A stretch of 64,000 nucleotides of DNA from Pseudofabraea citricarpa (Eukaryota > Ascomycota > Leotiomycetes > Helotiales > Dermateaceae). Where the stretch lies: NCBI GenBank assembly GCA_029641185.1, contig JAPWGK010000003.1, positions 2,046,001 through 2,110,000 on the forward strand, in the 5' to 3' direction. Shown here piece by piece: positions 21,601 to 33,667 of this stretch. Under the pieces are notes generated by a model. The model was given only the letters and a program-made list of their open reading frames with translations. It had not been told where the DNA came from and did no database searches. Position 1 is the first letter of the stretch; every line of letters starts with the position of its first letter. Made by a program: the position numbers and the translations under genes.

Positions 21601-23689
21601 AGGGATGATAGAATGCGTACGATGCCTGTTTCTCAACGATCGGTCGTTGACTATACAAGTTGTTGATTTCGGAGATGGCAATAAGGGCGTTGAGTAGGAC
21701 TGCGAAGAAGAGAACACCACCTTTTTGGAAAAAACTGGCTGTAGTGTTAGGTGTCCCGTAGAAAATCGATCCAATAATCAGAGCCATAGCAATTTGACCG
21801 ACAATTGTCGTGATGGTCGAAGTCTTGTCGTTCCAAAGACGCTGGTAGGCTCTCTGTGTGCAGTATTTGACTTGCATAGGAATGCTGACTGTATAAGGTG
21901 ACTCTGGACGAACATGCTTGGCTTGCATGCCTTTTCGAGATTCGGCAAATTGTTCGAGGGTCTTTCCTCCCATAGGAAATTCTTCCTCGTGGTCTTTGAT
22001 CTCTTCCATCAACTCCTTGTAAATATCGGATGCTTTCCAATATCTTTCAAACTCATCTGGTGTACGTGGAACTCGCCTCTCATAACCTTTCCGTTCCTTT
22101 CGTTCAGATGGGTTCGTTACAGATGTTAAAAAGTCACCCCTGTGTTATGTCAATATAGGCCATTCAAACTGGGTTGAAAATTCTTACGTGGTCTGTCGAG
22201 CAGGACAGTCCCATCCCATTTCGAAGAAGTATTGCTTTGCAAGTTCGCAAGGGCCGAAGTAGATTTGACGACCTTCATAGAGGACAATTGCCTTATCAAA
22301 TTCGTCGTAAATTGCCTGAGAAGCTTGGTAGATAGCAACAAGCTGAACAGTGCCCATTAGATTAGCAGTCATACGGAGACTTTTAGTAAACTCCAAGGCA
22401 GTTGCAGCATCCAGGCCGCGAGTGGAATTATCCCAACTACTTATGGGAGCGCCAGAAAGTGCCATTTCAGCGATGCTAGAAGATGTAAGTAAGGTAAATT
22501 ATGACAGAATGAAAGTTTAGCGAGGACGACATACCTAACACGCTTTCGCTCACCACCCGAAACACCGCGAACAAAGTCATTTCCAACTTTAGTATTATAT
22601 GTATGCGAAAGGCCAAATACGGCCATAACAACTTGAGCCATTGTCTTTGCCCAAGTCTCTCGATCGGCTCCTTCCATGACTCTCTGCTGAGGAGTCCTTG
22701 TTCGGGCTGCGAACTCAAGCGTTTGACCAACTGTCAGATGTGGGAAGTGCTTATCAACCTCTTGATTATATACAAGTTCACCTCTGAACTGCTTGAGCAT
22801 AGTCTTTTGGTCAATACCTTCAAATATATTAGCGAACTGGGTAATCATCGAAACTCAAAATATTTACCGTTGTAATGAACTTCGGATTGTGCCTTCATGT
22901 CTAGACCTTGGAGTTGGCCCATGAGAGTTTTCAAAAACGTAGAGCAACCGCTGCCAGGTCGACCGAGTACAATGAGCATCTCGCCCGATTTCAATACACC
23001 TTCAAAGTTATTGAGAATGGTCTTTTCAGCCCCTTGACCCATGAATTCTCGGTACCGAAAGGGTGCCATAAAAAACGATCCGACATTTTGTTGGAGATTG
23101 ATAGCAGAGCCGGAACCGCAAACTTTGAGATTCTTGAAAACAACACCAGCTCTTCTCTGGACTACATTATTTTCGTTTGCAAGATGCATCATCCTAATGA
23201 TAATTAGCGAATAATTCCATGAGAGGATAGAACAACAAACATTCTGCTCCATTTATAAACATCGAATGCAGGAGAACTGGGGTCCAGAACTGGATCACCC
23301 AAGTTGACACCATATAATGTATCTCGTCTTTCTAAATCATGTGTTGCTCCTGTAGGTGTTCGAGAGATGCCTGAAAATGTTGAAGCGATGCGCTGAAGTT
23401 CCTCCCTATCCCCGCTATGAATTGGCTCAAATACTGTTCGATCGCGTACTGTTCGATTGGTCTGGGTTCGTTCAAGTGTTGACTCCTCTTCCTCGCTACT
23501 GCTAAGATCATCGGTGTCTCTTGTTTCTATCGTGGGAGCATACTCTGTTTGCCCAGTGGGACCAGTGTATGAATATGCAGTTGAAGAGGTTAATGTGTTC
23601 TGGTGAGAGAATGAGTCCGAACCCCGACGGTCCTGATCATTCAAAATGTTTTCATTTCGAACGAATTGGAAAGATCCATCAGAAGCCAT
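18675..23689 (-). CDS. PDR-type ABC transporter (ABCG, full length, eight exons)
   Basis: The exons 23689-23241, 23193-22868, 22817-22535, 22475-22188, 22139-21446, 21394-20501, 20451-19161 and 19108-18675 join in frame to 1552 residues. The layout is that of the pleiotropic drug resistance family: NBD-TMD-NBD-TMD. NBD1 has the atypical Walker [10 protein letters not shown] with Cys232 in place of Lys, a normal signature [13 protein letters not shown] and the degenerate Walker [15 protein letters not shown]2 has the normal Walker [10 protein letters not shown], the altered signature [14 protein letters not shown] and Walker [14 protein letters not shown]. This asymmetry is typical of PDR pumps, which export lipophilic drugs, plant defence compounds or own metabolites at the plasma membrane. 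The gene follows the LinD-like gene in the same direction, 1.0 kb away. Confidence 0.95.
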
Positions 23690-25741
23690 GATTGGCTCTG
23701 GTGAATCGTGATGTAACGGTTTGGTCGGTTAGTTGGCGAGAAACACCGATTTGGGTATATGTTGTCGACGAGCGTATGAGTGCGTATGTGAACCCAAAGA
23801 ATCTGGTGGGATCGACGCTGAAACACAAGAGGGATGGTTATAATAGTGAACAATAACAAAAGTAGGGAGTGGTGTGTTTGATAAGTAGTCGAGGAATGTT
23901 AGTGTGGGGATGCTATGGCCCAAAGCCACCTCGCACTGTGACGCCATGATGGACTTCGGCCGACCAAGAGAACACCGAACTTTCTTTCGAAGGAATGATT
24001 TGGCGTGCGACTCGAACGGGGGCCAGACAGCAATCAGCCTTCCGAACCTCCAAGCAACACCCTAGTTGTTGTGTATTGACAGAACGTGAGTCAAGGAGGG
24101 ATGAGGATTTTAGGTTAGAGGGGTCAAAAAGTGTCCGGACTCCGTTAGGCGAGTGCAAAGACGGCGTGTCAATACGATATACGGCAACATAAGACACACA
24201 CGGCGTGAAGTTCCCCCTTCGTTGCTTCCGGACATTGATGTTCATAAGATTACGACGGTTAATGGTTACTTCAACGGTTCCGTTTGCAACCGCTATCATC
24301 TCCATGGAAATCCGTGTCCTCGCAATAACCCGACGGTGTTTTCTCAACCATGATGGGCCAATTCGATCCGGAGGTGGTGCACAATTCACAGGCTTGCACA
24401 CGTTCCCCTCGGCGTACAGTAGTAAGCGTCGAGAGTTTGCACATCCTCTGTGTACCGTACGGTATGACACGAGGGATCCGAGGTCTCGAAAGCATGGGGG
24501 GCACGAAACGAACAAAGTTCATTATTGACCTAGTCAGCAATCATAGGTTTGACCACAGACAGCATCTACCTTTATCGATGTATCGCTACCATTGGGTGTA
24601 CCGATACATGCATCAGCTTGACATCGATGGCCGTGACGAGCACGCCGTACAGGAAACAACAATGGCATTTGTCGAATAATGTGTGCAGTATGATCGCCTC
24701 TAGGATAAAGTCGGTGGTAAAATTAAGCTCATCAGGGCTGACGGCCACGATGGCTCCAGGCGAGATGACGTCGATCATTGCAATGCGATGCAAGTCCAGC
24801 CTCCCCGCCGCCCTCGGTGGAGTGAGTTGACCAATTGTACAACGCACAAAACTTTGATTGATCATAAAGATTTCCCGGAATCGGATCACGTTGATACCCG
24901 TTCGATAACAAGTCCCGGTCTTTTGGCTTTTCCCCCTTTCCTTATTCTGGAGTGCTGCACAGTCAGACTATTTGCAGAGTCGAGATCCACAGCCAAGAGC
25001 CTTTCTGCTGTGGAAAATCCTATCGTAAGCAGCCGCTGACATCGGCCGCGCGTTGGCTTTTTAAGATCGACTCTACCCTTCTACTCCGTGGTGATCTCTC
25101 TGTACCGAGCGGACCGAAATTTATGTCGTTGTATGAATTTGTGATGTCGACTTTCCGGGTCGCCTCTGCTGTATGCGCTGCCCATTTCTCGGTAGACTTC
25201 TGTGAGATCGCATCTCATGGGTGGGCAGGTACAGTAGCAGATAGAGATCGATCTTCAGGGTCCTAATCGCTTGCACACTGCATAATTCTCTACCGCTGTC
25301 ATCTACGATATCCAAAACAGAATGATGTCGTTGTACTGATGGCCTGCAACATTTCAACCAGGATAACACTGTGTTTCTTCTACTTGCTTGGAGAGGTTGT
25401 TCGAGATTCTTTCCACAAGTAGATGCCTGCATAGTAGTCGATTACAGTTGTCAGAGTTCGAAATCACTCGTCGTGACGCGCCGTGGCCTCAATATTATTG
25501 CAGTTATAGTCAATCTCGTCAGTTCACGTCACTTTTAATAAGACAGGAACTAAGGATGGCTAGGTACAAGATATCTTTGCAGAGAGCTTTTTGCCCCTGT
25601 CTTTAATAAAAGTGATAATTTGCCTGTCTTATAATCGCTGTCTCTAGAAGACTCCCTGTATAGCCATATAACCCAGGTAGCTGGAATTATGATTGTTGGC
25701 GGAATAGAAATAGCTATGTAAATCTAAACCCAAAATTTCCC
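23690..25741. other. ABC transporter upstream region and gene-free DNA
   Basis: The first kilobase should hold the ABC transporter promoter. The 200-codon open frame at 23913-24515 lies in it and has no family features. An imperfect inverted repeat occurs at 25530-25614. Nothing else could be identified. Confidence 0.4.
25530..25614. repeat. Imperfect inverted repeat
   Basis: The arm CACTTTTAATAAGACAGG at 25530-25547 faces CCTGTCTTTAATAAAAGTG at 25596-25614, about 18 bp with a small offset in the centre, around a 48-nt spacer. A further CCTGTCTT follows near 25622. It could be the relic of a miniature transposable element, but no target-site duplication was found. Confidence 0.35.
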
Positions 25742-25996
25742 ATGGATTCCCGAGAATTCTGGGTCGTTGAAAAAGATTGACAGGCTGAAGATCACCTGCG
25801 AGTGCGGTTTGATCTGTTAGAGACGCTTGGATGTCAGGCGTGGAATCTTTCCTCGTTCATCAAGCAATCTAAAGAAACTGTACGCACTGTGGTGAAGGAA
25901 AGCATTGTTAGAAAAGCAGTGACTTTCATTGGTGAACTGTTCTTATTACTTGCTTCTGTAATAGCTGTTGCTGCATGGCCAAGTCTTGATTGATCT
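25742..25996 (+). pseudogene. Possible decayed coding fragment
   Basis: From the ATG at 25742 one frame reads like real protein for about 84 codons (FDLLETLGCQAWNLSSF, then a hydrophobic stretch GELFLLLASVIAVAAW), broken only by a TGA at 25778-25780 where TGG would restore Trp. Downstream the frames collapse quickly. I do not recognise the family. It may be a remnant of an exon or transposon in this gene-poor stretch. Confidence 0.3.
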
Positions 25997-28635
25997 CACA
26001 ATCCCGGTGCTGTACAAGGTCAAATTTTATCTAAGATCTTCTCCGAGCCATATTTTGAAATCCCCGTCCTCATAAATGCTTAATGGCAATTACATTGATC
26101 TTCTTTATGCAGCCCACCAAACTCTTCAATCCTTTCTTTGAGTTCTGCTTGCGAGTTAGTCGATTGGATTACAGAAAAGACGCCTCGTTGTGACTTAAGT
26201 TACTAGAAGTAGGTATTCATGGAAGGTACCATGGAATTGGATAAATCAACGAGACGGTTAATGATACGCTGATGGATTGTAGGAAATTTAATTCGCTAAG
26301 GGATCTCCTATTCATGGCTATCCTGATATCCTTTTTAATGCTCATCCCTTCGAGAATTAGCACCATATTTCTTCTCTCCAGAATGCAATAAGATTATTGA
26401 ACGTGAGTGTGGAAACCATGAATGGATGGGTCGTATTAGTCGCTAGTGCTATTGGGGGAAGTAGGTTTTCAGGTGTCGCCTTCGGGTATGAAAGATATCC
26501 GGTTGTCAACTTTGTCTGCCAGCCGTAACAAAGTGTAAAAGTAAAGGAGTTCGGTAATCTCGGGCTTCGATGTATGATTCATACCGACGTTCGTTGCAAT
26601 TCAAATATTTACGCACGGCAAAAGGGTTCCTCCTTACTTGTTGTTATTGCGGCAACCATGATGGATGTGGCAATCCTTGCTGCCACAATCAGCATTCTAA
26701 TATAAAAACACGTATCCTTCGGGCGATTTTGTTGCTTTGACTAGACAGTCGAAGTTCTCTCTGTTTTTGAAAATAATACATTCCGACAGGAAGTCATTGG
26801 CATCAAATTCCTGGACTATCGTGGGATCAACCGGTAAGTACAAAGACGTATCACTATAAAAGTAGAATGATTACATGAACCCAACTCCTACCAGGACCGG
26901 GTGTTCTAGGTCTTCATTCAGGTTTGAAAACCTCTGGTGATATACAAAGTTGGTTTGTGTTGGCCTGTACCTCCCAACTGTCAGAGCTAACCCGTGTATG
27001 AATCCAATCCTCAAGTTAATTTGTGTTAAAAATCATAGGTTCGATTACCGCTTTGTCAGTCTTTTGCACCGGTTAAGTCTTCGGTCCTAAGAATCTAAAA
27101 AATACCAACTGGGGGACAGTAGACATCGAAAGCCTGGCAATACTCTTTAAATCTAGCAGTCTTTCCACCTGTCTGATTACAGCAAGTTGCAATCATAGAT
27201 TCATAAACCATATTCGTTCTTTTCTTTTCCCTTTTCCTTTTCCCTTTCTCGCTTGCTTAGATCGATCAATTGAGAAGGATGAAAGTCTTGATATGTGAGT
27301 CGATAACCGCATAGTAAAAATAAAACTATGAGAAACCCTCGATAAGGCAAGCCCGCATTGTTTAGGTACTTAGCTGAAGCAAGCCAAAAATAAAACCCCC
27401 CCCCACCAGCATCTACTCTTGCAGATTATTGTGGGGAGCTGATATGCTGCTACCTTGCTTTTGGCCTTGTCTACCTGGGTTGTCGTATTTCTATATAGCC
27501 TTACATTACTTGTTTTGACCTGACACATATATCCCCATTCTTTATTTAATTGTAATAGATACGATTCACCGAGTACATAGATGGTAAAAATATCAGTCAA
27601 GGATAAGTTTCTTTTTCGTGTTCACAATTTGTGTGGGTGGATGGCGTGACGAGTTTAAAATAGACAAAAGTGATACGAAACGAATGCTGCAAAACTGCCC
27701 AGCTAGTACTCATAAAACGACAATATACCTAGGTACATTATCTGAATTCAATAACTCAATAACAAGCAGCTGGGAATAAATCCTTTGCTCTAAGCTATAA
27801 CAACATCTGGTTATCGCAGTGCCCAATCTATTTATACATTTCTCCCGAATGAGATGTGGGGCTCATCTTCCTTTAAAATTATTTTATTGCAAATGAAAGC
27901 AAACGAGGACGATAGAATTGCCAAACCTAATCCAACAGGAGAAAATTTGACGCGATCAGTAAATGGCATGAAGAATTGCTCAGTAGAGCAGCTCCCCTCG
28001 ACTGGTGTGAGAGGGTTTTACAGAAAGGGAGAAAAGGATTCAAATTTCCCTCGAGTGTTATGAAAATAAATGAAGGGAAAATAAACAGTGATAAAGAATA
28101 CCAGAGTTCGAAAACAAGATAGAATTATTGTGTAGTACTTTCTATACTTGAAAGGATCTCAATTGAAACTCCACAATGTGATCTTTATGAACTACAAATC
28201 ATACGGAGGTACTACAACATTCTCGATAGCGGAACGTTATGCACTTACAAACAATCACAATGTTAATTACATCACCATGTTCTTGAAGAATATGACCTAT
28301 GTGACCATGTAAAGGTGCATATGGCAAAGTGTTAAAACAGGCAGATACGCACCACGAATCTCTCGAGCCGCGCCTCTGAAGTCTGAGTCTGGGCGAAATG
28401 TGTCCTCTCGCTAAAGCGGGTTCCTAACCACAACAAGCTAGCGACCGAGACCCGAAGATCGCGAGTCTCTGAGCTTCGGACGTCTTCTCTCGTTTGCCCG
28501 TTTGCCTGAAGCCTCCTGATTTCGCAATTTCATCCATCTTGATCCTCTCAACTTTGTCGCATTCACTTACGACTTCGTCTACAGACATCGCCAGAAGAAT
28601 CTGTCTATCAAAGCATCTCATATCAATCCGTCAAA
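25997..28635. other. Gene-poor stretch, 2.6 kb
   Basis: No supportable gene. The sequence is AT-rich with many stops in all frames. A C9 run lies at 27396-27404 and a pyrimidine tract at about 27214-27258. The last 250 bp, which is more GC-rich, should hold the promoter and leader of the PHO88 gene. Confidence 0.45.
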
Positions 28636-29319
28636 ATGGTTAGCCCGCAGATGTATGCTGTACGCCCCATTCCGAACAATCGCAATCTTGACTAATTTCT
28701 TTCTCGCAGCACCAACTTGGTTGTCATCCTCGGGATGATGCAGGTTTCGAAGAGAATTCCCTTCGATGACCCAAACACCTTGAACCTGGTCCGCGGTGGA
28801 TACATTCTGTCCAATATCATTATCATCTTGGTCTACGCATACACCCACTACAAGATCAACAAGACGAGAGGTAGGAGCAGCGCGCATCCGAGGGAAATCT
28901 TTGTTCTAACTCATTATCTAGATCTCACCACTCTTAAGTATGTCGAACAGCCCCAGATGGGTTCCACCGAAGAACCCAAGCTCGTTACAACCACCATCCA
29001 CCAATACGATGTCGATCAGATGAAGGCTCTCTACAAGGCACAGTTGATGGGTGTTGGAATGATGGCTGTCATGCACTTGTGGTTCAAGTACACCAACCCA
29101 CTTTTGATTCAATCTATCATCCCTCTCAAGGGCGCATTCGAGGGCAACGAAGTCAAGATCCATCTTTTCGGTAAAGCCGCCACAGGCGAATTGAAGAGAC
29201 CATTCAAGGCTGCTGCTGGATTTATGAGTGCATTGCAAGGTGGAGCAGCTGCTCCAGCTGATAAGAAGACCATTGAGGCTGCTGAGAAGGCTGGACGTGG
29301 TGGTGCCAAGGAAGAGTAA
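28636..29319 (+). CDS. PHO88: PHO88/SND3 ER membrane protein (three exons)
   Basis: The exons 28636-28652, 28710-28870 and 28922-29319 join to 191 residues, the usual family length. PHO88 (SND3) is an ER membrane protein first linked to phosphate transporter maturation and later to the SND route of protein targeting to the ER. The first exon codes for only five and two-thirds codons (MVSPQ). The joined protein has a first hydrophobic segment NLVVILGMMQVSK, a second one YILSNIIIILVYAY, the conserved YDVDQMKALYKAQLMG, and the HLWFKYTNPLLIQSIIPLK block, followed by a charged tail rich in Ala and Gly. Introns are 57 and 51 nt. Confidence 0.95.
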
Positions 29320-29752
29320 ATTTCTGGTGCATAATGGGCTGTAGGATAAGCGTCAGGGAGGAGCTTGATACAGAAGCTATCATGCTGGTAATTAGGTAGT
29401 TTAATAGTGCCCATGGCCAATAGATAACTAATTCACCGCATTGCCTCTACATTATCTGAATTCGCACTGATGTCTATGATCGTTCATGAAATTATTCAAA
29501 GGTTACTTATATATTAAATACATTTAATGCAAATGTCTTGGTTGCTGTACGTAATATTAACTTACCTGTCCACTGTACAAAGACTGCAGGAAGCTGATAC
29601 CAGCTGATGGCCATCAGTTTTGTAAAAGACTTGATGCGTCATCAAGGCTGCATGAAAAGCCGCCACTTCAGCCTTGTCGCACTGGTTTATCTAACCAAGA
29701 ACTTACTGCTCCAACAATATACTCCACAGGAAACTAAACAAACAGAACTAAT
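29320..29752. other. Intergenic stretch between PHO88 and RAD14
   Basis: About 430 bp, AT-rich after the PHO88 stop and with no recognisable element. It should hold the PHO88 3' end and the RAD14 promoter. Confidence 0.4.
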
Positions 29753-30976
29753 ATGGAGAGGGCAGCTACACCACCACGAGCTACGCGCTCAAGTACCAAA
29801 GTCGTCTCCCCTCCTACGCCGGATGTGACTCGAAAAATAGTTAGTTCTTTCCCGCCTGGGCTGTAGAACAAAACATCACTAACCGGACATACAGGAAGAG
29901 AACCGATTAAAAGCCAAAGCCCTGCGCGATCAATACCTCGCGTCACAGAAATCTCCAGGCAGTACTGCACGCACACCGGGTGGATTCGTCGCCACGGACG
30001 ACATCTCGACTGCAGGACGAAAGCGCGCACATGCCTCTATCTCGACCGCCGATGTACCTGAGAGCAGTCGCGATGCCAGGCAGAATCAGAAACCCAAGGC
30101 GGATGAGAATATCCAGGCGGCGCGCAAGTTTGCAAAGTATGTCGAGTATGACTTCAGCAAGATGACGGATACGAAGGGAGGGTTCCTGACGGCGGAGGAT
30201 GATCCATTCAACAAGGCACTGCATGCGACAAAGGACGGCGAGAAACCGGCACATATGTCACTCAAGGAATGGGAAAGGCATCAGCTGTTAAAGAAACTGA
30301 GGAATCAGAAATCAGGTCCTTTCGAACCGGGTCTTAGCGTACTGGGGAAGAGCGGGCTGAAGTGCAGGGAGTGTGGTAGTCTTGAGATCGATTGGCAGTG
30401 GGAGGAGGTCTTCAAATGCCAGGTTTGCAATGCGTGCAAAGAGAAGATTCCTGAGAAGTATAGTCTATTGACAAAGACCGAGGCGAAAGACGATTACCTC
30501 CTCACAGATCGTACGGAATCCTATTTCTTTGCCGTGATTATAGAGATGCTAACTCTTGTTTTGCAGCTGAGTTAAAAGACCCCGAATTACTGCCGCATCT
30601 CAATAAACCGAACCCGCATAAATCACATTGGCACGATATGATGCTTTTCCTGAGGTATCAAGTAGAAGAATATGCGTTTACGACCAAGTGGGGTTCGGCT
30701 GAGGCATTAGATGCGGAATTCGAAAAGCGCGAGGTGGATAAGAAGAAGCGGAAAGAGGATAAATTCAAGTCGAAACTGAAAGAGTTGAAGAAGAAAACGA
30801 GGACAGATGCATTTAGGCGGAACATCAAGGCAAGCGGGAAGGATGGCAAGTTTGGTGATTCTCTGGGGCCGGGAAGGCATGAGCATGAGTGGGGACAAAC
30901 GATCGAGAATGAGCATGGTATGACGGTTAAAACATGTGTCGATTGTGGTATGGAGGTTGAGGAGTTGGAGTTTTGA
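29753..30976 (+). CDS. RAD14: Nucleotide excision repair protein RAD14/XPA (three exons)
   Basis: Exons 29753-29839, 29895-30510 and 30567-30976 join to 370 residues. Rad14/XPA recognises distorted DNA and positions the repair machinery in nucleotide excision repair. The protein shows a basic Pro/Ser-rich N-terminus, then YVEYDFSKMTDTKGGFL, then the C4 zinc finger: Cys186-x2-Cys189-x17-Cys207-x2-Cys210 (CREC ... CNAC). After it come YSLLTKTEAKDDYLLTDPEL (the Pro codon is made by the last splice), HWHDMMLFLRYQVEEYA and a Lys-rich helix. The C-terminus HEHEWGQTIENEHGMTVK and a CVDCGMEVEE pair of Cys is usual in fungal members. The first donor is GTTAGT. It lies in the same orientation as PHO88. 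Confidence 0.96.
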
Positions 30977-33176
30977 GTTGTAATCGCTGGCTTATAAAAC
31001 ATGTGAGAATTGCTTGCTATAGATAATGCTTCTAAGAAAAATGATTATTTGACCCTCAGAACCTACCTAATTACGCATTCATTAAACAGCATTTACATGC
31101 ATATGCAAGAACCAGAAGCTCAAGCCCTAGGGGGCATGACAAGACCGAGAAAGAAAAAAATACATGATTGATGGTGAAGCTCGAAAGTACAAAGTTGAGA
31201 TCGATCGTATCTTACAGATTTGGTCGAAGTATGACTAAGATCCCAGAAGGCTATTGCTGATGCCCCTTTCAGGTTCGGAGAAAATACTAAGAGATGATTC
31301 AATGGGCCACACAGCTCTAAACTAGCCATCGGAATGCCTACCTATCTACTGATTCAAGATCGGTAATTTATTAAAACACAAGAACATAACAAGAAAAACA
31401 CAAGCGATAATGAGGACCACAATCTCCCTTTGGAGTTCGCGAACAGTATCCCCGCTTAAGAGGAAAACCGGCCTTGAATGTGCAAGGTTGTTCTCTAAAT
31501 ATTAGCTGACAGCAGGTGGGAAGATATTAAAAATACAAGATACTGCTGTTTTGACAACAGAATTCGGGCTGGCAACAAGATGCACTCATATCCTTACATT
31601 TACGGGTGGTTTGTTGCAGGTAGGTAATGCTGATGTTGAAAATAATTATGAGCTTCCTCGGTAGATACATGTATCTCCCTTATATCTGCAAACTCGCTCG
31701 GAACTGGATGTCGGGCCCTTCTGTAAGAAGCTTCATAACTCTTCATGGTAAATATATATACTCAGGTAGGTATTCCAGCTCAGTGCAGAGTGTTTTTTTT
31801 TTTTTTTTTTTGCATGCAAATCTTTAAATCGAAATATAAGACACCTGCTTTATATAAAGCCAAACTAGAGAAATGGTGCTACTATAGGCATTCTGCCTCC
31901 ATTTTCGAAGTGAAACAAATCGAAATAAATGGTTCTAAGTTGGCCTAAAGCAGTGATTGCGATTAGCTGGGAACGTTTGTAAGTAGGGAAAGGTTACTTG
32001 AAAACAGCGGTTTATCTCATATTGACGTACCCGAAATGTTTCTGTTGTTGGTTCTTGCAGGTAGAAATTATACATAAGAGTGAGATGTTGAGCAGATTGC
32101 GGCCTGTACAGCCTGACTGTCCAGACAAAACAAGTCAGCATCAGAACCACTGGATGCGAAGAATAAGTAATTGTATTAAGAGCATCTTCCTGTTATCACG
32201 TCTGAGTGTTTATCTCTGTGATCCATCACTTTTCATTCGTTCCCCCGGAGGTTATTCGTTACTCAGACACCGGTCGAGAATAGTTTCACCTAATCCAAAT
32301 CTTTATAGATAAAAACGTATGATACGACCAGAATAACACTTGACGAAACATTAGTGCTTAATATCTTCGACTTTACTGACAGATTGTTCATGGATACCCG
32401 TTGCATGAAGAGATATCGCAATGGGTATACTGACTTCTGCTGCCAGCGAAATCGCTGTTGTCATTAACCAGGAAAGTCACCGAAGCCACGCTCGATGGCA
32501 GTAAGGGCAGCACCAGCAGCACCAGCAGCAGCTTTTTCGGCTCGAGGGCAGCAAGGGCAGCAGCAGCAGGATTATCAGCAAGTTCGGCCCAGTAGGCCCT
32601 GCGCCACTTCTCGATGATGCCGGTTCTTCTGACAAGCGCGGCGGCGGTAGCGATGGTATTGGCTTGGGCAAGAGTGAGGGTTTGGTAAGTGTGGCTGAGA
32701 GCAAGACAACGTGATGAAGGCCTATTGATGGGAATGATCACCCAGGCTGTATAGCGTGTATGTATGTCTCTTGAATGGCCATCTTGCAAAAATGAGATAT
32801 TAGCAGCTCAGAAATGAAGGAATTTGGAACATGGAAGACATGCTTTTGTTAACCTTAGCCGGGACTGCAGCAGTGGTCCTTATAGTGGAAGTCCAAAGTA
32901 TGTAAAGTAGCCTTGAACACAGCTTTTATTACTACCTAGATCAAACAGGCACATACACATCACCCTTGTCATTATACCAAGAGTATAGTAGTTGGCGGGA
33001 TACTTAAGTTAAGCGAGCTAAAGCGTTTTCGAGAGGCACCAAACTTTTCTACCTAACTAGAGACGTAAGTAAATTATCTAACACGATTAAGAAATACATG
33101 GTATGTATCTCGTTCCCCGTCGTCGACAGCGTGCGTTAAGCCGAGTGTCTATTTATGTACTTGCAGTAATGACCCT
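30977..33176. other. Gene-poor stretch, 2.2 kb
   Basis: Mostly AT-rich DNA without supportable genes. A run of 19 T lies at 31793-31811. Around 32470-32700 the sequence is GC-richer with GCA/GCC triplets, and two overlapping minus-strand frames read Ala- or Leu-rich. One of them (32388-32789) begins with plausible coding sequence but cannot be tied to a family or a complete gene. Confidence 0.4.
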
Positions 33177-33667
33177 CTACCTTTTGATGATAGTAAGCAT
33201 CCCATAAGCACAAATGTTTGGAGACTTTGCTCGTTTGAACATCCGTCCGTCGTGACGCAACCTGCTAACTTCGACCAAATCTGTTTCGGAAGCAGGCGGA
33301 GTAAAGAATTGTAAACTGTTCGGCGCGAGCGTTGAATCAGCTATAATTTGCGGTTCTTTTCCACCTTGAAGCACAGCAAGAAGTTCTGAGAGGGCTGCTG
33401 ATGGCAGCATGTTACACGACTTGACGTCTTGAATCGCAATATTATCTAATGCTTACACCAACACCAATCGATTGCTATGGTGTCTATTCCAATCGCCATA
33501 CTAAAAACTCTTTATAAATCAGAAACTACGAAAAGCCAAACAATCAACAATGCTGCCAATTGAATATTTCGTTTGAAGATGACTTACAATTGAAGTTGCA
33601 CTTTTCTATCTAGCTCGACATTACCGTTATCCGTGTTCCCGTCGCTGGTGTCCACCTTGGAAGGCAT
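33177..33667 (-). CDS. Possible small multi-exon gene, unknown
   Basis: A minus-strand ATG at 33667 opens MPSKVDTSDGNTDNGNVEL, which has coding-like composition, and the frame meets a GTAAGT donor at about 33590. Near the other end, an open frame at 33410-33177 reads LPSAALSELLAVLQGGKEP and SRLRHDGRMFKRAK, also protein-like, and ends at 33177. I could not find a single set of introns that joins the two ends in frame. It may be a real small gene with a middle exon I have missed, or a decayed one. Function unknown. Confidence 0.3.

Noticed and set aside
23913..24515. A 200-codon open frame on the minus strand
   Set aside because: It lies in the ABC transporter upstream region, overlaps frames on the other strand, and has no family features or conserved-looking blocks.
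31793..31811. T19 run
   Set aside because: A simple homopolymer, with no tandem array or mobile element around it.
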